Source of the DNA: CAYOID01 sp964573115
GTDB lineage: Bacteria > Desulfobacterota > Desulfovibrionia > Desulfovibrionales > Desulfothermaceae
NCBI GenBank assembly: GCA_964573115.1
Contig: CAZNIP010000045.1
Span: 1-24,553 of the forward strand
Direction: 5' to 3'
Length of the DNA stretch: 24,553 nucleotides
Part shown: positions 8,277 through 15,834 of the stretch, piece by piece
How positions within the stretch are numbered: position 1 is the stretch's first letter
Layout: the number at the start of each line of letters is the position of its first letter
Notes under the pieces: model-generated
Database searches by the model: none
Told to the model about the DNA's origin: nothing
Seen by the model: the letters and a program-made list of their open reading frames with translations, nothing else
Made by a program: the position numbers and the translations under genes

Positions 8277-8346
8277 CTGATGCCTCCTGAAATCTTGTGC
8301 CGCGACTGTGCCGCGGTCTTGTCCTCAGCAGGGACGCCCTGCCTGG

Positions 8347-8544
8347 TTAACGATAGGGGAGCAGGTCTCTGACGGCCTGGACATTGGCGGCATGGACATC
8401 TGTCGGCTTGCGCAGGGTCCTTTTCCGCTTGGGGCTCTTCTTGGTCAGGATGTGACTGTGAAAAGCCCGGCGCCGGCGGATCTTGCCGTTGCCGCTGACC
8501 TTGAACCGCTTCGCGGCACCCCGGTGGGTTTTCATCTTTGGCAT
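8347..8544 (-). CDS. rpmI: 50S ribosomal protein L35
   Basis: A 65-residue, strongly basic ribosomal protein of the large subunit. MPKMKTHRGAAKRFKVSGNGKIRR is characteristic, and the length is exactly as in other bacteria. GGAGG precedes the ATG at a normal distance. It sits between infC and rplT as in nearly all bacteria, but the space back to infC is 253 bases and contains two strong hairpins. Confidence 0.98.
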   Translation of the reverse strand: MPKMKTHRGAAKRFKVSGNGKIRRRRAFHSHILTKKSPKRKRTLRKPTDVHAANVQAVRDLLPYR

Positions 8545-8567
8545 GGTTCCTCCTCAAATCAGTTTGT

Positions 8568-8596
8568 CCTCGGCTTTGCCTCTGACAAAGCCGAGG
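8568..8596 (-). promoter_or_regulatory. Hairpin in the rpmI leader
   Basis: A perfect 11-bp stem (CCTCGGCTTTG with CAAAGCCGAGG) with a 7-base loop, 23 bases before the rpmI start and just upstream of its ribosome binding site. No T-run follows, so it is not a terminator. The position suits translational control or mRNA processing; L20 binding is a candidate because L20 controls the rpmI-rplT pair in E. coli, but no match to that structure was shown. Confidence 0.45.
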
Positions 8597-8695
8597 CATA
8601 TCTTCATGGCTGAGAGATGGTGACACTGATCAAAGCGGCACAGCGACCGCAAAGTGATCGGCCCAATGAAAAAGGCCTCTGGTTCAATCCCAAAG

Positions 8696-8724
8696 ATTCA
8701 GCGCTGCCGCTGGCAGCGCTGAAT
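8696..8724 (-). promoter_or_regulatory. Hairpin between infC and rpmI
   Basis: A perfect 13-bp stem (ATTCAGCGCTGCC with its complement) and a 3-base loop, 73 bases after the infC stop. On the minus strand it is followed by a short TTTGGG and, further on, by GGCCTTTTTC, so partial termination is possible. The stem is nearly identical to the terminator after proV at 24012-24044, which suggests a dispersed element used in an operon interior. Confidence 0.5.
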
Positions 8725-8797
8725 AGCAAAAACCGCTCCCACGCCCCGTTCCGGGGGAAAGCGGATGACCACATGAGACAGAGGCGGAGACAAGGAG

Positions 8798-9322
8798 CTA
8801 TTTTTTCTGTGCCACGGGAGCCACGATCATGTTCATGGTCCGGCCTTCAAATTTGGGCTCCTGTTCAACCTTGGCCACGTCATCGAGCTCAGCCAGAACA
8901 TTGTCAAGAATCTCTTTGCCCTGCTCCTTGTGCACGATCTCGCGGCCGCGGAAGAAGAGGGTGATCTTGCAGCGATCGCCCTTGGACAAGAACCGGCGGA
9001 CGTGATTCAGCTTGGTCTGCAAGTCGTGTTCGTCGGTCTTGGGCCGGAGCTTGACCTCTTTGAGCTGGACCTGAATCTGCTTCTTCTTGGCTTCCTGATT
9101 CCGCTTGCGCTGCTGATAGACGTACTTGCCGTAGTCCATGAGCTTGCAGACCGGAGGGGAAGCCTGAGGGGCGACTTCAACCAGGTCGACCCCTTTCTCC
9201 TGGGCGAGCTGAAGGGCTTCCCTGGTGGGCATGATCCCCAGCTGGTCCCCGTCTTCACTGATGAGACGTATTTCTGGAACTTTGATTTGATGGTTGCGGC
9301 GGACCTTATTGGCTGAAGCTAT
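8798..9322 (-). CDS. infC: Translation initiation factor IF-3, probable ATA start
   Basis: IF3 binds the 30S subunit, prevents premature subunit joining and rejects wrong start codons. The 174-residue product has the N-domain (RRNHQIKVPEIRLI, then GIMPTREAL, to about 80) and C-domain (KEVKLRPKTDEHDLQTKLN, then FRGREI, ending APVAQKK). The first ATG is at 9232, in the middle of the conserved N-domain. Reading upstream in frame there is no ATG, GTG or TTG before a stop at 9326-9328. The only well-placed start is ATA at 9320-9322, 8 bases after GGAGG (9331-9335). It overlaps the end of thrS by 17 bases. E. coli infC starts with ATT and is autoregulated through that codon, so the same control is likely here. 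Confidence 0.92.
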   Translation of the reverse strand: MASANKVRRNHQIKVPEIRLISEDGDQLGIMPTREALQLAQEKGVDLVEVAPQASPPVCKLMDYGKYVYQQRKRNQEAKKKQIQVQLKEVKLRPKTDEHDLQTKLNHVRRFLSKGDRCKITLFFRGREIVHKEQGKEILDNVLAELDDVAKVEQEPKFEGRTMNMIVAPVAQKK

Positions 9323-11243
9323 AGCTCATACCTCCACGTTTGAAAGGTTCCCGGGATTCATCACCAATCATATGCTGAACAGCCTCGAGAGGCAATGCCC
9401 CTTTGTTTTCTCCGCTGCGCAGACGGACGTTGAGCATGGAGTCGGCTTTCTCTCTGTCCCCGGCCACCAGGATGTAGGGGATCTTGGCCATTTGGGCTTC
9501 CCTGACCTTGTAGCCCAGCTTTTCGTTGCGCAGGTCAGACTCCACCCTGATGCCGCCTGCCCGGAGCTGTTCCGTGCACGATTGGGCGTAGTCCTTTTGC
9601 TCGTCGGTGATGTTCAGGACCCGGGCCTGAACAGGAGCGATCCAGGTGGGCAGGGCCCCGGCCGTGTGCTCGATGAAGACGCCCAGAAAACGCTCGATGG
9701 CCCCGAGGATGGTCCTGTGGAGCATGACCGGCCGGTGCTTCTCTCCGTCCTGGCCCACATAGGTCAGGTCGAACCGTTCCGGGAGGTTGAAATCGCACTG
9801 AATGGTGGAGCACTGCCAGAGTCGGTCCAGGGCGTCCTTGAGCTTGACATCGATTTTGGGGCCGTAAAAGGCCCCATCCCCGGCACAGATGTCGTAGTCC
9901 AGTCCGAGGGCGTCCAGGGCCTGGTGCAGGGCCTGGGTCGCTTTCTGCCAGGCCTGGTCTGTGCCGATGGACTTTTCCGGCCTGGTGGAGATCTCGATCA
10001 CGTAGTCGAAGCCGAACAGCCCCATCAGGTCCTGAACAAAAGAGACGATCTTGATGATTTCGTCCTGGAGCTGATCCGGCTGGCAGAGGATATGGGCATC
10101 GTCCTGGGTGAACTGTCTGACCCGCATCAACCCGTGCAGCACCCCGGATTTTTCGTGGCGGTGAACGGTCCCCAGCTCGAAATACCTGATGGGCAGATCC
10201 CGATAGCTCCTGAGCTGCGACTTGTAGATCAGCATGTGGGCCAGGCAGTTCATGGGCTTGATCCCGTAGACCTGATCGTCGATCTCGGAGAAGTACATGT
10301 TCTCCCGGTAATTGTCATAGTGCCCGGATTTCTTCCACATCTCCAGGCGCAGCATCTGCGGTCCGCGGACCAGCTCGTAGCCCCGTTTGAGGTGCTCCCT
10401 GGTTTCAAAATCTTCCAGGATGGTGCGCAGCAGGGCCCCCTTGGGATGAAAGATGGGCATGCCCGGGCCGGCTTCCTCAGAGAAGTGAAAGAGGTCCAGC
10501 TGGGCCCCGATCTTGCGGTGGTCTCTCTTTCTGGCCTCCTCCAGCCGGTTGAGGTAGCTCTTGAGCTCCTTCTGGCTCGCCCAGGCCGTGCCATAGATGC
10601 GCTGCAGCATGGGCCTGTGCTCATCCCCTCTCCAGTAGGCCCCGGCCACCGAGGTCAGCTTGAACGAGCCCAGGTAGCCGGTGGAGGGGACGTGCGGCCC
10701 TCTGCACAGGTCTGTGAACGAGCCCTGGGTGTAGATCGACACCCGGTCGTCGTCCATCTCGTCCAGGAGCTCCAGCTTGTAGGTCTCGTTCTCCAGGGAA
10801 AAGAGCTTGCGGGCCTGGTCCTTGCTCATGACCTGGCGTTCAAAGGGCAGATCGGCCTGAACCGATTCCTGCATGGCCTGTTCGATGGCCGAGAGGTCTT
10901 CAGGGGTGAAGCTGCGCTCAAAATCGAAGTCGTAGTAAAAGCCGTTTTCAATAGCCGGGCCGATGGTCACCTTGGCTGTTGGGAAGAGCTTCTTGACGGC
11001 CTGGGCCATGAGGTGAGCCGCGCTGTGGCGCAGGATGTGCAGGCCTTCGGGGCTGTCGGGGTACACGGGGTCCATGGAGGGGCACCCCGGGGGAACCTGG
11101 CTGGAGAGATCGAGCAGGGTTTCAGCGCACTTGCAGGCAATGACCTGCTTGAACTTCTTCTTGCTCAAGGCCTGAGCCAGGGCCTCAGAGCAGCTCTGCC
11201 CCTGTTCGACGTCAACCTGTTGATCTGCGATCGCGACCTGCAC
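9306..11243 (-). CDS. thrS: Threonyl-tRNA synthetase
   Basis: Charges tRNA-Thr and edits mis-charged serine. With the GTG start at 11243 the protein is 645 residues, close to the 642 of E. coli; AGGAG lies 8 bases upstream. Domains in order: TGS (1-60), editing domain with HSAAH (H73, H77) and C180/H184, class II catalytic core with zinc ligands C333, H384 and H509 and motif 2 around RHEKSG (362-367), then the anticodon-binding domain (about 540-645, ending GGMSYSFSQ). The longer open frame reaching 11369 would run into the tRNA gene and is not used. The final codons include the ribosome binding site of infC. Confidence 0.97.
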   Translation of the reverse strand: MQVAIADQQVDVEQGQSCSEALAQALSKKKFKQVIACKCAETLLDLSSQVPPGCPSMDPVYPDSPEGLHILRHSAAHLMAQAVKKLFPTAKVTIGPAIENGFYYDFDFERSFTPEDLSAIEQAMQESVQADLPFERQVMSKDQARKLFSLENETYKLELLDEMDDDRVSIYTQGSFTDLCRGPHVPSTGYLGSFKLTSVAGAYWRGDEHRPMLQRIYGTAWASQKELKSYLNRLEEARKRDHRKIGAQLDLFHFSEEAGPGMPIFHPKGALLRTILEDFETREHLKRGYELVRGPQMLRLEMWKKSGHYDNYRENMYFSEIDDQVYGIKPMNCLAHMLIYKSQLRSYRDLPIRYFELGTVHRHEKSGVLHGLMRVRQFTQDDAHILCQPDQLQDEIIKIVSFVQDLMGLFGFDYVIEISTRPEKSIGTDQAWQKATQALHQALDALGLDYDICAGDGAFYGPKIDVKLKDALDRLWQCSTIQCDFNLPERFDLTYVGQDGEKHRPVMLHRTILGAIERFLGVFIEHTAGALPTWIAPVQARVLNITDEQKDYAQSCTEQLRAGGIRVESDLRNEKLGYKVREAQMAKIPYILVAGDREKADSMLNVRLRSGENKGALPLEAVQHMIGDESREPFKRGGMSYSFSQ

Positions 11244-11275
11244 GGAACCGACTCCTGCTGACTGGGTGGTCAAGC

Positions 11276-11310
11276 GCACAAAACGAAATAGGGAGGCCAA
11301 GGCCTCCCTA
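11276..11310 (-). terminator. Terminator or attenuator between tRNA-Val and thrS
   Basis: A perfect 10-bp hairpin (TAGGGAGGCC with GGCCTCCCTA, 11289-11310, 2-base loop) begins 15 bases after the tRNA CCA end and is followed on the minus strand by TTTCGTTTTG. This is a good intrinsic terminator for the tRNA gene. Only 45 bases separate it from the thrS start, so thrS either relies on read-through or has a promoter not recognised here. Confidence 0.7.
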
Positions 11311-11324
11311 CTGTATGCCGGGAC

Positions 11325-11399
11325 TGGTAGGCGCGAGGAGATTTGAACTCCTGACCCCTTGCGCGTCAAGCAAGTGCTCTACCCCTGAGCTACGCGCCT
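11325..11399 (-). tRNA. tRNA-Val (anticodon GAC), CCA encoded
   Basis: The minus strand folds into a full cloverleaf. The 7-bp acceptor stem is AGGCGCG/CGCGCCT with discriminator A and encoded CCA. The D arm is GCTC/GAGC. The anticodon stem CTTGC/GCAAG holds loop TTGACGC, giving anticodon GAC (11365-11367) for GUC codons. The T arm is AGGAG/CTCCT with loop TTCAAAT. There is no intron and the variable loop is short. It lies upstream of thrS in the same orientation. Confidence 0.96.
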
Positions 11400-11412
11400 A
11401 TGGCGAACAGAA

Positions 11413-11442
11413 CCCATAGCAAGGCCCTCCATTCCTTGTCAA
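11413..11442 (-). promoter_or_regulatory. Probable sigma-70 promoter of tRNA-Val
   Basis: On the minus strand a consensus TTGACA (11442-11437) is followed after 18 bases by TATGGG (11418-11413), placing the start a few bases before the mature tRNA 5' end at 11399. The -35 box is perfect and the -10 is weak. Placement directly upstream of a tRNA supports the call. Confidence 0.5.
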
Positions 11443-11458
11443 GGTCAAATCAAGGAAT

Positions 11459-11503
11459 CAGATCAAAGATCTGCTTGAGGGGGCCGATGGCTTTTGCTAG
11501 GCT
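11459..11503 (+). promoter_or_regulatory. Candidate glgA promoter with adjoining dyad
   Basis: TTGAGG (11475-11480), a 17-base spacer and TAGGCT (11498-11503) preceded by TG form a plausible extended -10 promoter pointing to glgA. The dyad CAGATC/GATCTG with a 3-base centre (11459-11473) abuts the -35 box and could be an operator. A start near 11510 leaves about 65 bases of leader before the chosen glgA ATG. By-eye call only. Confidence 0.4.
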
Positions 11504-11575
11504 GTTGCGCTGATGGCCCTTGCCCTCTGCCGGGCATGCGTCACATGTGTCACCTCCAGAACTGGATTTGCCTCC

Positions 11576-13036
11576 ATGGGCACCACCACCCCGCACATCG
11601 TCTTCATCTCTTCGGAAATGTACCCTTTTTCGAAAACGGGCGGACTGGGCGATGTCCTGGGCATCCTTCCAGTGGTCCTGAAGGGCCTGGGGGTGGACGT
11701 GTCCGTGGTCACGCCCTTCTATGGACGCATTGCGACCTCGGAGTACCAGATCAGGCTCATCTACGACAGCTGCCCGGTGGGCTACCCCTGGCCGGACATC
11801 ACGGCCTCGGTCTTCGTGGCCGACTACCACGGGGTTCCGGTCTACTTCATCGACCGCCCGGAGTACTTCGATCGCCGGCACTACTACTGCACCTACCGCG
11901 GCGACTACTTCGACAACTGCGAACGGTACATCTTTTTTTCCAGGGCCGCCCTGAGCTTTGTGAGGTCCATGGAGGCCCCGCCATCCATCATCCACGCCCA
12001 CGACTGGCATTCTGCCCTGACCCCGGGTTATCTGCACTTCGCCAGGCAGAAGGACCCTTTCTGGGCCCAGACCTCGTCGGTGCTGACCATTCACAACCTG
12101 GCCTTTCAGGGCCAGTACTCGGCGCGGCTCTTCTGGGGGTCCGGCCTGCCTCCCGAGGCCTGGACCATGGACGGGGCCGAGTACTTCGGGTCCTTCAACA
12201 TGCTCAAGACAGGGATCGCCTATGCCGACGCCGTGACCACGGTCAGCCCCTCCTACGCTCTGGAGATCCTGACTCCCCAGTTCGGCTGCGGTCTCGAGGG
12301 CATCCTCAGGCACAGGTCAGGCTCCCTGCACGGGATTCTCAATGGCGTCGACTACTCCATCTGGGACCCTGGCGTGGACAAGTTCCTCCTCTACCCGTAC
12401 GGGCCCGAATCCATGCACCGCAAACAGGAGTGCAAAAAGACCCTGCTCTACGTCATGGGATTCCATCCCAGGTTTCAGGAACGGCCATTGCTGGGCTTCA
12501 TCGGGCGGCTCCGGGAGCAGAAGGGCATCGACATGGTCCTGGAGATCATCCCCCAGCTCATGGAGATGGACGTGGGCGTGATCATCCTGGGGGAAGGGGA
12601 TCTGGGCATGGAAAACGAGATCGGGAACCTCGTGGAGCAGTATCCGGGACAGATCGGGGCCTGCATCGGGTACACCGAGGAAAAGTCGCACCTGATCATG
12701 GCCGGGGCGGACATCTTTCTCATGCCTTCGAGATACGAGCCCTGCGGGCTGACCCAGCTCTACAGCCTGCGCTACGGGACCCTTCCCGTGGCCTCAGGCG
12801 TGGGCGGGCTCAAGGACACGGTCCTCAGCCACCCGCACCCCGAAGCCACCGGCTTCATCTTCCAGGACATCACCTCGGAAGGTCTGCTGAAAGCCATTGA
12901 GCAGGCGGTGCAGGTCTGGGGGCAGAAAACGCTGTGGCGGGAGATGCAGCACAGGGCCATGTCCAGGGATTTTTCCTGGCAGCGTTCAGCCAGGGAGTAC
13001 ATCGAGCTCTACGGGGCCCTGAACGGGTCAGGATGA
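11576..13036 (+). CDS. glgA: Glycogen synthase (ADP-glucose, GT5)
   Basis: Extends alpha-1,4-glucan chains from ADP-glucose in the cytoplasm. The 486-residue protein matches the usual length (477 in E. coli). SSEMYPFSKTGGLGDV at 12-27 contains the KTGGL motif that binds ADP-glucose. The central region has HAHDWHSAL and TIHNLAFQG. The C-terminal GT-B half has GFIGRLREQKGID and the PSRYEPCGLTQLYSLRYGTLP motif with the conserved glutamate near 388. The start at 11576 puts the first motif at the normal distance from the N-terminus; an in-frame ATG at 11513 would add 21 non-family residues. The ribosome binding site is weak. It is divergent from the tRNA-Val/thrS operon and is followed 25 bases later by the HsdR_N-type gene. 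Confidence 0.95.
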   Translation: MGTTTPHIVFISSEMYPFSKTGGLGDVLGILPVVLKGLGVDVSVVTPFYGRIATSEYQIRLIYDSCPVGYPWPDITASVFVADYHGVPVYFIDRPEYFDRRHYYCTYRGDYFDNCERYIFFSRAALSFVRSMEAPPSIIHAHDWHSALTPGYLHFARQKDPFWAQTSSVLTIHNLAFQGQYSARLFWGSGLPPEAWTMDGAEYFGSFNMLKTGIAYADAVTTVSPSYALEILTPQFGCGLEGILRHRSGSLHGILNGVDYSIWDPGVDKFLLYPYGPESMHRKQECKKTLLYVMGFHPRFQERPLLGFIGRLREQKGIDMVLEIIPQLMEMDVGVIILGEGDLGMENEIGNLVEQYPGQIGACIGYTEEKSHLIMAGADIFLMPSRYEPCGLTQLYSLRYGTLPVASGVGGLKDTVLSHPHPEATGFIFQDITSEGLLKAIEQAVQVWGQKTLWREMQHRAMSRDFSWQRSAREYIELYGALNGSG

Positions 13037-13061
13037 GCATCGGCAACAACAGGAGTGCACC

Positions 13062-13613
13062 ATGCATGAAGTGCATCTGGGATACATGATCGAGGACTAT
13101 CTGAGCGGGCGGGATATTGAGGCCACGACCTATGAGGACATCAGGCAGGCCATCATCAAGCTGCTCGTGGAGCAGAAAGGCTACCCCAGAGAGTGCCTCA
13201 AGCCCAGGGTCCCCATCGCCATGACCGTGGATGGTCGCAGGTACGAGAACAGCGTGGATCTGGAGGTGGTCTCAACCCAGGGGCAGCCTCTCCTGGTGCT
13301 CATCTTCTGCGCCGGCGAAGTGGAAACCTATGCCCGGCAGTGTGTGGCCGCGGCCCGGCTGCTGCCGGACGGTCCGGCCAGGCTGGCCGTGGTCACGGAC
13401 ACCAGAAAGGCCCTCCTGCTGCAGGTGGCCGACGGGTCGCAGCTCGAAGGCACCTCCTACACCGCCCTGCCCGACTGGGAGCGGTTGCTGGAGCTGTCCG
13501 CCGAAGCGCCGGCCTATGAGCTGGACGAGCGGAAAAGGGCAGCCGAGGAACGGCTCTTTTACGCCTTCAGCGAACTGAGCTGCTCCTGCTCCGACGATTC
13601 CTGCCCGAGCTGA
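13062..13613 (+). CDS. Stand-alone HsdR N-terminal-type nuclease-fold protein, active site apparently lost
   Basis: A 183-residue protein resembling the N-terminal domain of type I restriction HsdR subunits (HSDR_N_2 type), a PD-(D/E)XK nuclease fold. Visible family traits are YEDIRQAIIKLLVEQKGYP (24-42), VDGRRYENSVDLEVV with D66, and RLAVVTDTRKALLLQV (107-122). At the strand that normally ends in IECK, needed for catalysis, it reads IFCA (81-84): both the glutamate and the lysine are replaced. No helicase domain, hsdM or hsdS is present. The tail is cysteine-rich (SCSCSDDSCPS). It probably shares a transcript with glgA (25-base gap, AGGAG 7 bases before ATG). It may bind nucleic acid without cutting; function is unknown. 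Confidence 0.72.
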   Translation: MHEVHLGYMIEDYLSGRDIEATTYEDIRQAIIKLLVEQKGYPRECLKPRVPIAMTVDGRRYENSVDLEVVSTQGQPLLVLIFCAGEVETYARQCVAAARLLPDGPARLAVVTDTRKALLLQVADGSQLEGTSYTALPDWERLLELSAEAPAYELDERKRAAEERLFYAFSELSCSCSDDSCPS

Positions 13614-13637
13614 AGTCCTGCCCTCCAGGGCCCAGCA

Positions 13638-15173
13638 TCAGAACCGGTCTTCCCTGTCCAGAAAACGGTAGTTGATGGCCTCAGCCAGGTGGGACACGGC
13701 CAGGCGCTCTGCCCCATCCAGGTCGGCAATGGTCCGGGCGATGCGCAGCACCCGGGTGTAGGCCCGGGCCGAGAGCCCCAGCTTGTGCACGGCCTGCTCC
13801 AGGAACTGATGTTCGGCCTCGGTCAGGGCGCAGAAGGACTGCAGCCACTTGCCGGACAGATCGCTGTTGGTCCGGCATGGCGCCTCTGCATAGCGATGCC
13901 TCTGGAGAGCCAGGGCGGCTTCGATCCGGCGGCGCATGGTGGCAGAATCCACGCTGCCCGAGCGCCGCTTGAGCTCCCTGTAGGGCACGGCCGGGACCTC
14001 GATCTGGAGGTCGATCCTGTCCAGCAGGGGACCGGACAGGCGTGACCGGTAGCGCTGGATCTGCGTCGGGGTGCAGGTGCAGACGTGGTTTTCATCCGTG
14101 GCGTAGCCGCAGGGGCAGGGGTTCATGGCTGCAACGAGCATGAAGTCGGCGGGATAGCTCAAGGAGACGGCGGCCCTGGAAATGGTCACCTGGCCGTCCT
14201 CAATGGGTTGGCGCAGGACCTCCAGGACATGCTTCTTGAACTCGGCCATCTCGTCCAGGAACAGGACCCCGCGATGGGCCAGGGAGACCTCCCCTGGCTT
14301 GGGGATCTGGCCGCCGCCGATGAGGCCGGCGTCGGAAATGGTGTGGTGGGGGGAGCGGAAGGGCCGGACCGTGATCAGGGCCTGGTCGGGGGAGAGCTGA
14401 TTGGCCACGCTGTAGATCTTGGTCACCTCCAGGGCCTCGTCAAAGGTCAGCAGCGGCAGGACGGTGGGGATGCGCTTGGCCAGCATGGTCTTGCCACTCC
14501 CCGGAGGACCCATGAACAGGAGGTTGTGACCTCCGGCCGCCGCGATCTCGATGGCCCGCTTGGCATGCTCCTGGCCCTTGACCTCGCTGAAGTCCAGGGC
14601 GAAATCCTGGCGAGCGGACCACAGGGCATCGATATCGCAGGGCTGGGGCTCGATGTTCCGCTCACCGAGAAGAAAGCCCACCACCTCGGACAGGGTCTGA
14701 GCCGGATAGACGTTCATCCCCTGAACCACGGCCGCCTCCGAGGCGTTCTCCCTGGGCACGATCAGGCCTCTGGCCTGGTCCTCCCTGGCCCGCAGGGCCA
14801 TGGGCAGGACCCCGGAAACAGGCTTGAGCTCTCCGTTGAGGGAGAGCTCTCCCGTCAGGTAGAAGCCGTCCAGCCTGCTCTGGGGGATGATCTCGGCTGC
14901 CGCGAGCAGGCACAGGGCCAGGGGGAGGTCGTAGCTGCTGCCTTCTTTGCGGATGTCGGCAGGGGCGAGGTTGACCGTGATCCGCGAGGGGGGAAGCTTG
15001 TGATTGGAGTTCTTCAGGGCGGTGAAGACCCGCTCCTTGCTCTCCTTGACCGCGCCTTCGGCCAGGCCGACCATGATGAAGGCCGGAATGCCTGACCTGG
15101 CCAGGTCAGCCTCGAGATGGACAGGGTAGGCGTCGATGCCGAAGAGGGCCGCGGTCACGGCATGGGCCAGCAC
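13638..15173 (-). CDS. comM: YifB/ComM family Mg-chelatase-like AAA+ ATPase
   Basis: A 511-residue AAA+ protein. In Vibrio and related bacteria ComM is a hexameric helicase that drives branch migration during natural transformation, but many non-competent bacteria carry it. The N-terminal ChlI/Lon-like region (1-170) has LSGIP-like RSGIPAFIMVGLAEGAVKE. The AAA+ domain has Walker A GPPGSGKT (222-229), Walker B VLFLDE (303-308) and the LSGPLLDRIDLQ stretch (379-390). Two cysteine pairs (C353/C355 and C365/C367) could bind zinc. It starts with GTG, with GGAG upstream, 3 bases after the lepB stop, so it is in the lepA-lepB transcript. It converges with the HsdR_N-type gene, 24 bases away. Confidence 0.93.
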   Translation of the reverse strand: MLAHAVTAALFGIDAYPVHLEADLARSGIPAFIMVGLAEGAVKESKERVFTALKNSNHKLPPSRITVNLAPADIRKEGSSYDLPLALCLLAAAEIIPQSRLDGFYLTGELSLNGELKPVSGVLPMALRAREDQARGLIVPRENASEAAVVQGMNVYPAQTLSEVVGFLLGERNIEPQPCDIDALWSARQDFALDFSEVKGQEHAKRAIEIAAAGGHNLLFMGPPGSGKTMLAKRIPTVLPLLTFDEALEVTKIYSVANQLSPDQALITVRPFRSPHHTISDAGLIGGGQIPKPGEVSLAHRGVLFLDEMAEFKKHVLEVLRQPIEDGQVTISRAAVSLSYPADFMLVAAMNPCPCGYATDENHVCTCTPTQIQRYRSRLSGPLLDRIDLQIEVPAVPYRELKRRSGSVDSATMRRRIEAALALQRHRYAEAPCRTNSDLSGKWLQSFCALTEAEHQFLEQAVHKLGLSARAYTRVLRIARTIADLDGAERLAVSHLAEAINYRFLDREDRF

Positions 15174-15176
15174 AGG

Positions 15177-15824
15177 TCACTCCACAGTGTCGCCGATTCT
15201 GTTCCAGCGGATGTTGGTGATGCCGTTCCAGGACCAGTAGATGATCCAGGCCTCGCCCAGGATGGCCTCCTCGTCGACAAACCCCCAGAACCTGGAGTCA
15301 AAGGACTCGTCCCGGTTGTCCCCCATGACGAAGTACTTGCCCTCGGGAACCTCGATGGGTCCGAGATTGTCCCTGGCCCGGGGGTCAAAACGGTGGGGGG
15401 GCCAGTGCTCCATGGGGAAGGGCTGGGTGATGGTCTGGCTGCTGGTGTGCTGGGCATAGGGCTCCTGGGCCAGCTTGCCGTTGCGCAGGAGCTGCTTGTC
15501 CCGGATGGCGATGGTGTCTCCAGGCGTGCCGACGACCCTCTTGATGAAGTCCTTGGAGTCGTCCTCCGGAAACTTGAAGACGATGATGTCCTGGAACTCA
15601 GGTTCAGAAACCGGGATGACCGTGGTGTTGGCAAATGGGATCTTCACCCCGTAGATGAACTTGTTCACCAGGAGGTGATCGCCGATCTTCAGGGTGGAGA
15701 GCATGGACCCGGAAGGGATCTTGAAGGCCTGGACCACAAAGGAGCGGATGAAAAAGGCCAGGATGAGCGCGATGATCAGCGCTTCGCCGTATTCCTTGAT
15801 CGTTTTCTGCCAGCGTGAGCTCAT
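15177..15824 (-). CDS. lepB: Signal peptidase I
   Basis: Membrane-anchored serine protease that cleaves signal peptides from exported proteins on the outer face of the inner membrane. The 215-residue protein has one N-terminal membrane segment (about 14-33), the catalytic serine S40 in IPSGSM, the general base K95 in DFIKRVVGTPGD, and the conserved MGDNRDESFDSRFWG box near 167-181. Length is normal for the single-anchor type. It starts 10 bases after the lepA stop, with AAGGACA as ribosome binding site, and precedes comM by 3 bases. The lepA-lepB pairing is the same as in E. coli. Confidence 0.97.
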   Translation of the reverse strand: MSSRWQKTIKEYGEALIIALILAFFIRSFVVQAFKIPSGSMLSTLKIGDHLLVNKFIYGVKIPFANTTVIPVSEPEFQDIIVFKFPEDDSKDFIKRVVGTPGDTIAIRDKQLLRNGKLAQEPYAQHTSSQTITQPFPMEHWPPHRFDPRARDNLGPIEVPEGKYFVMGDNRDESFDSRFWGFVDEEAILGEAWIIYWSWNGITNIRWNRIGDTVE

Positions 15825-15834
15825 AGTCTGTCCT

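Noticed and set aside
9294..11261. Long open frames on the plus strand opposite thrS (655 codons), pheT (4800-6563) and pheS (6735-8372)
   Set aside because: They mirror strongly conserved synthetase genes, show no recognisable domain and arise from the high GC content and codon bias.
11244..11369. Upstream extension of thrS to an ATG at 11369
   Set aside because: It would translate through the terminator hairpin and part of the tRNA-Val gene; the GTG at 11243 has AGGAG and gives the normal family length.
11340..11370. Promoter-like TTGACG, 17 bases, TCAAAT inside tRNA-Val (minus strand) as a thrS promoter
   Set aside because: Both boxes are the conserved anticodon loop and T-loop of the tRNA, so the match is explained by tRNA structure.
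13062..13613. Restriction-modification or defence island
   Set aside because: Only a single HsdR_N-type domain with an apparently lost active site is present; no methylase, specificity or helicase gene lies nearby.
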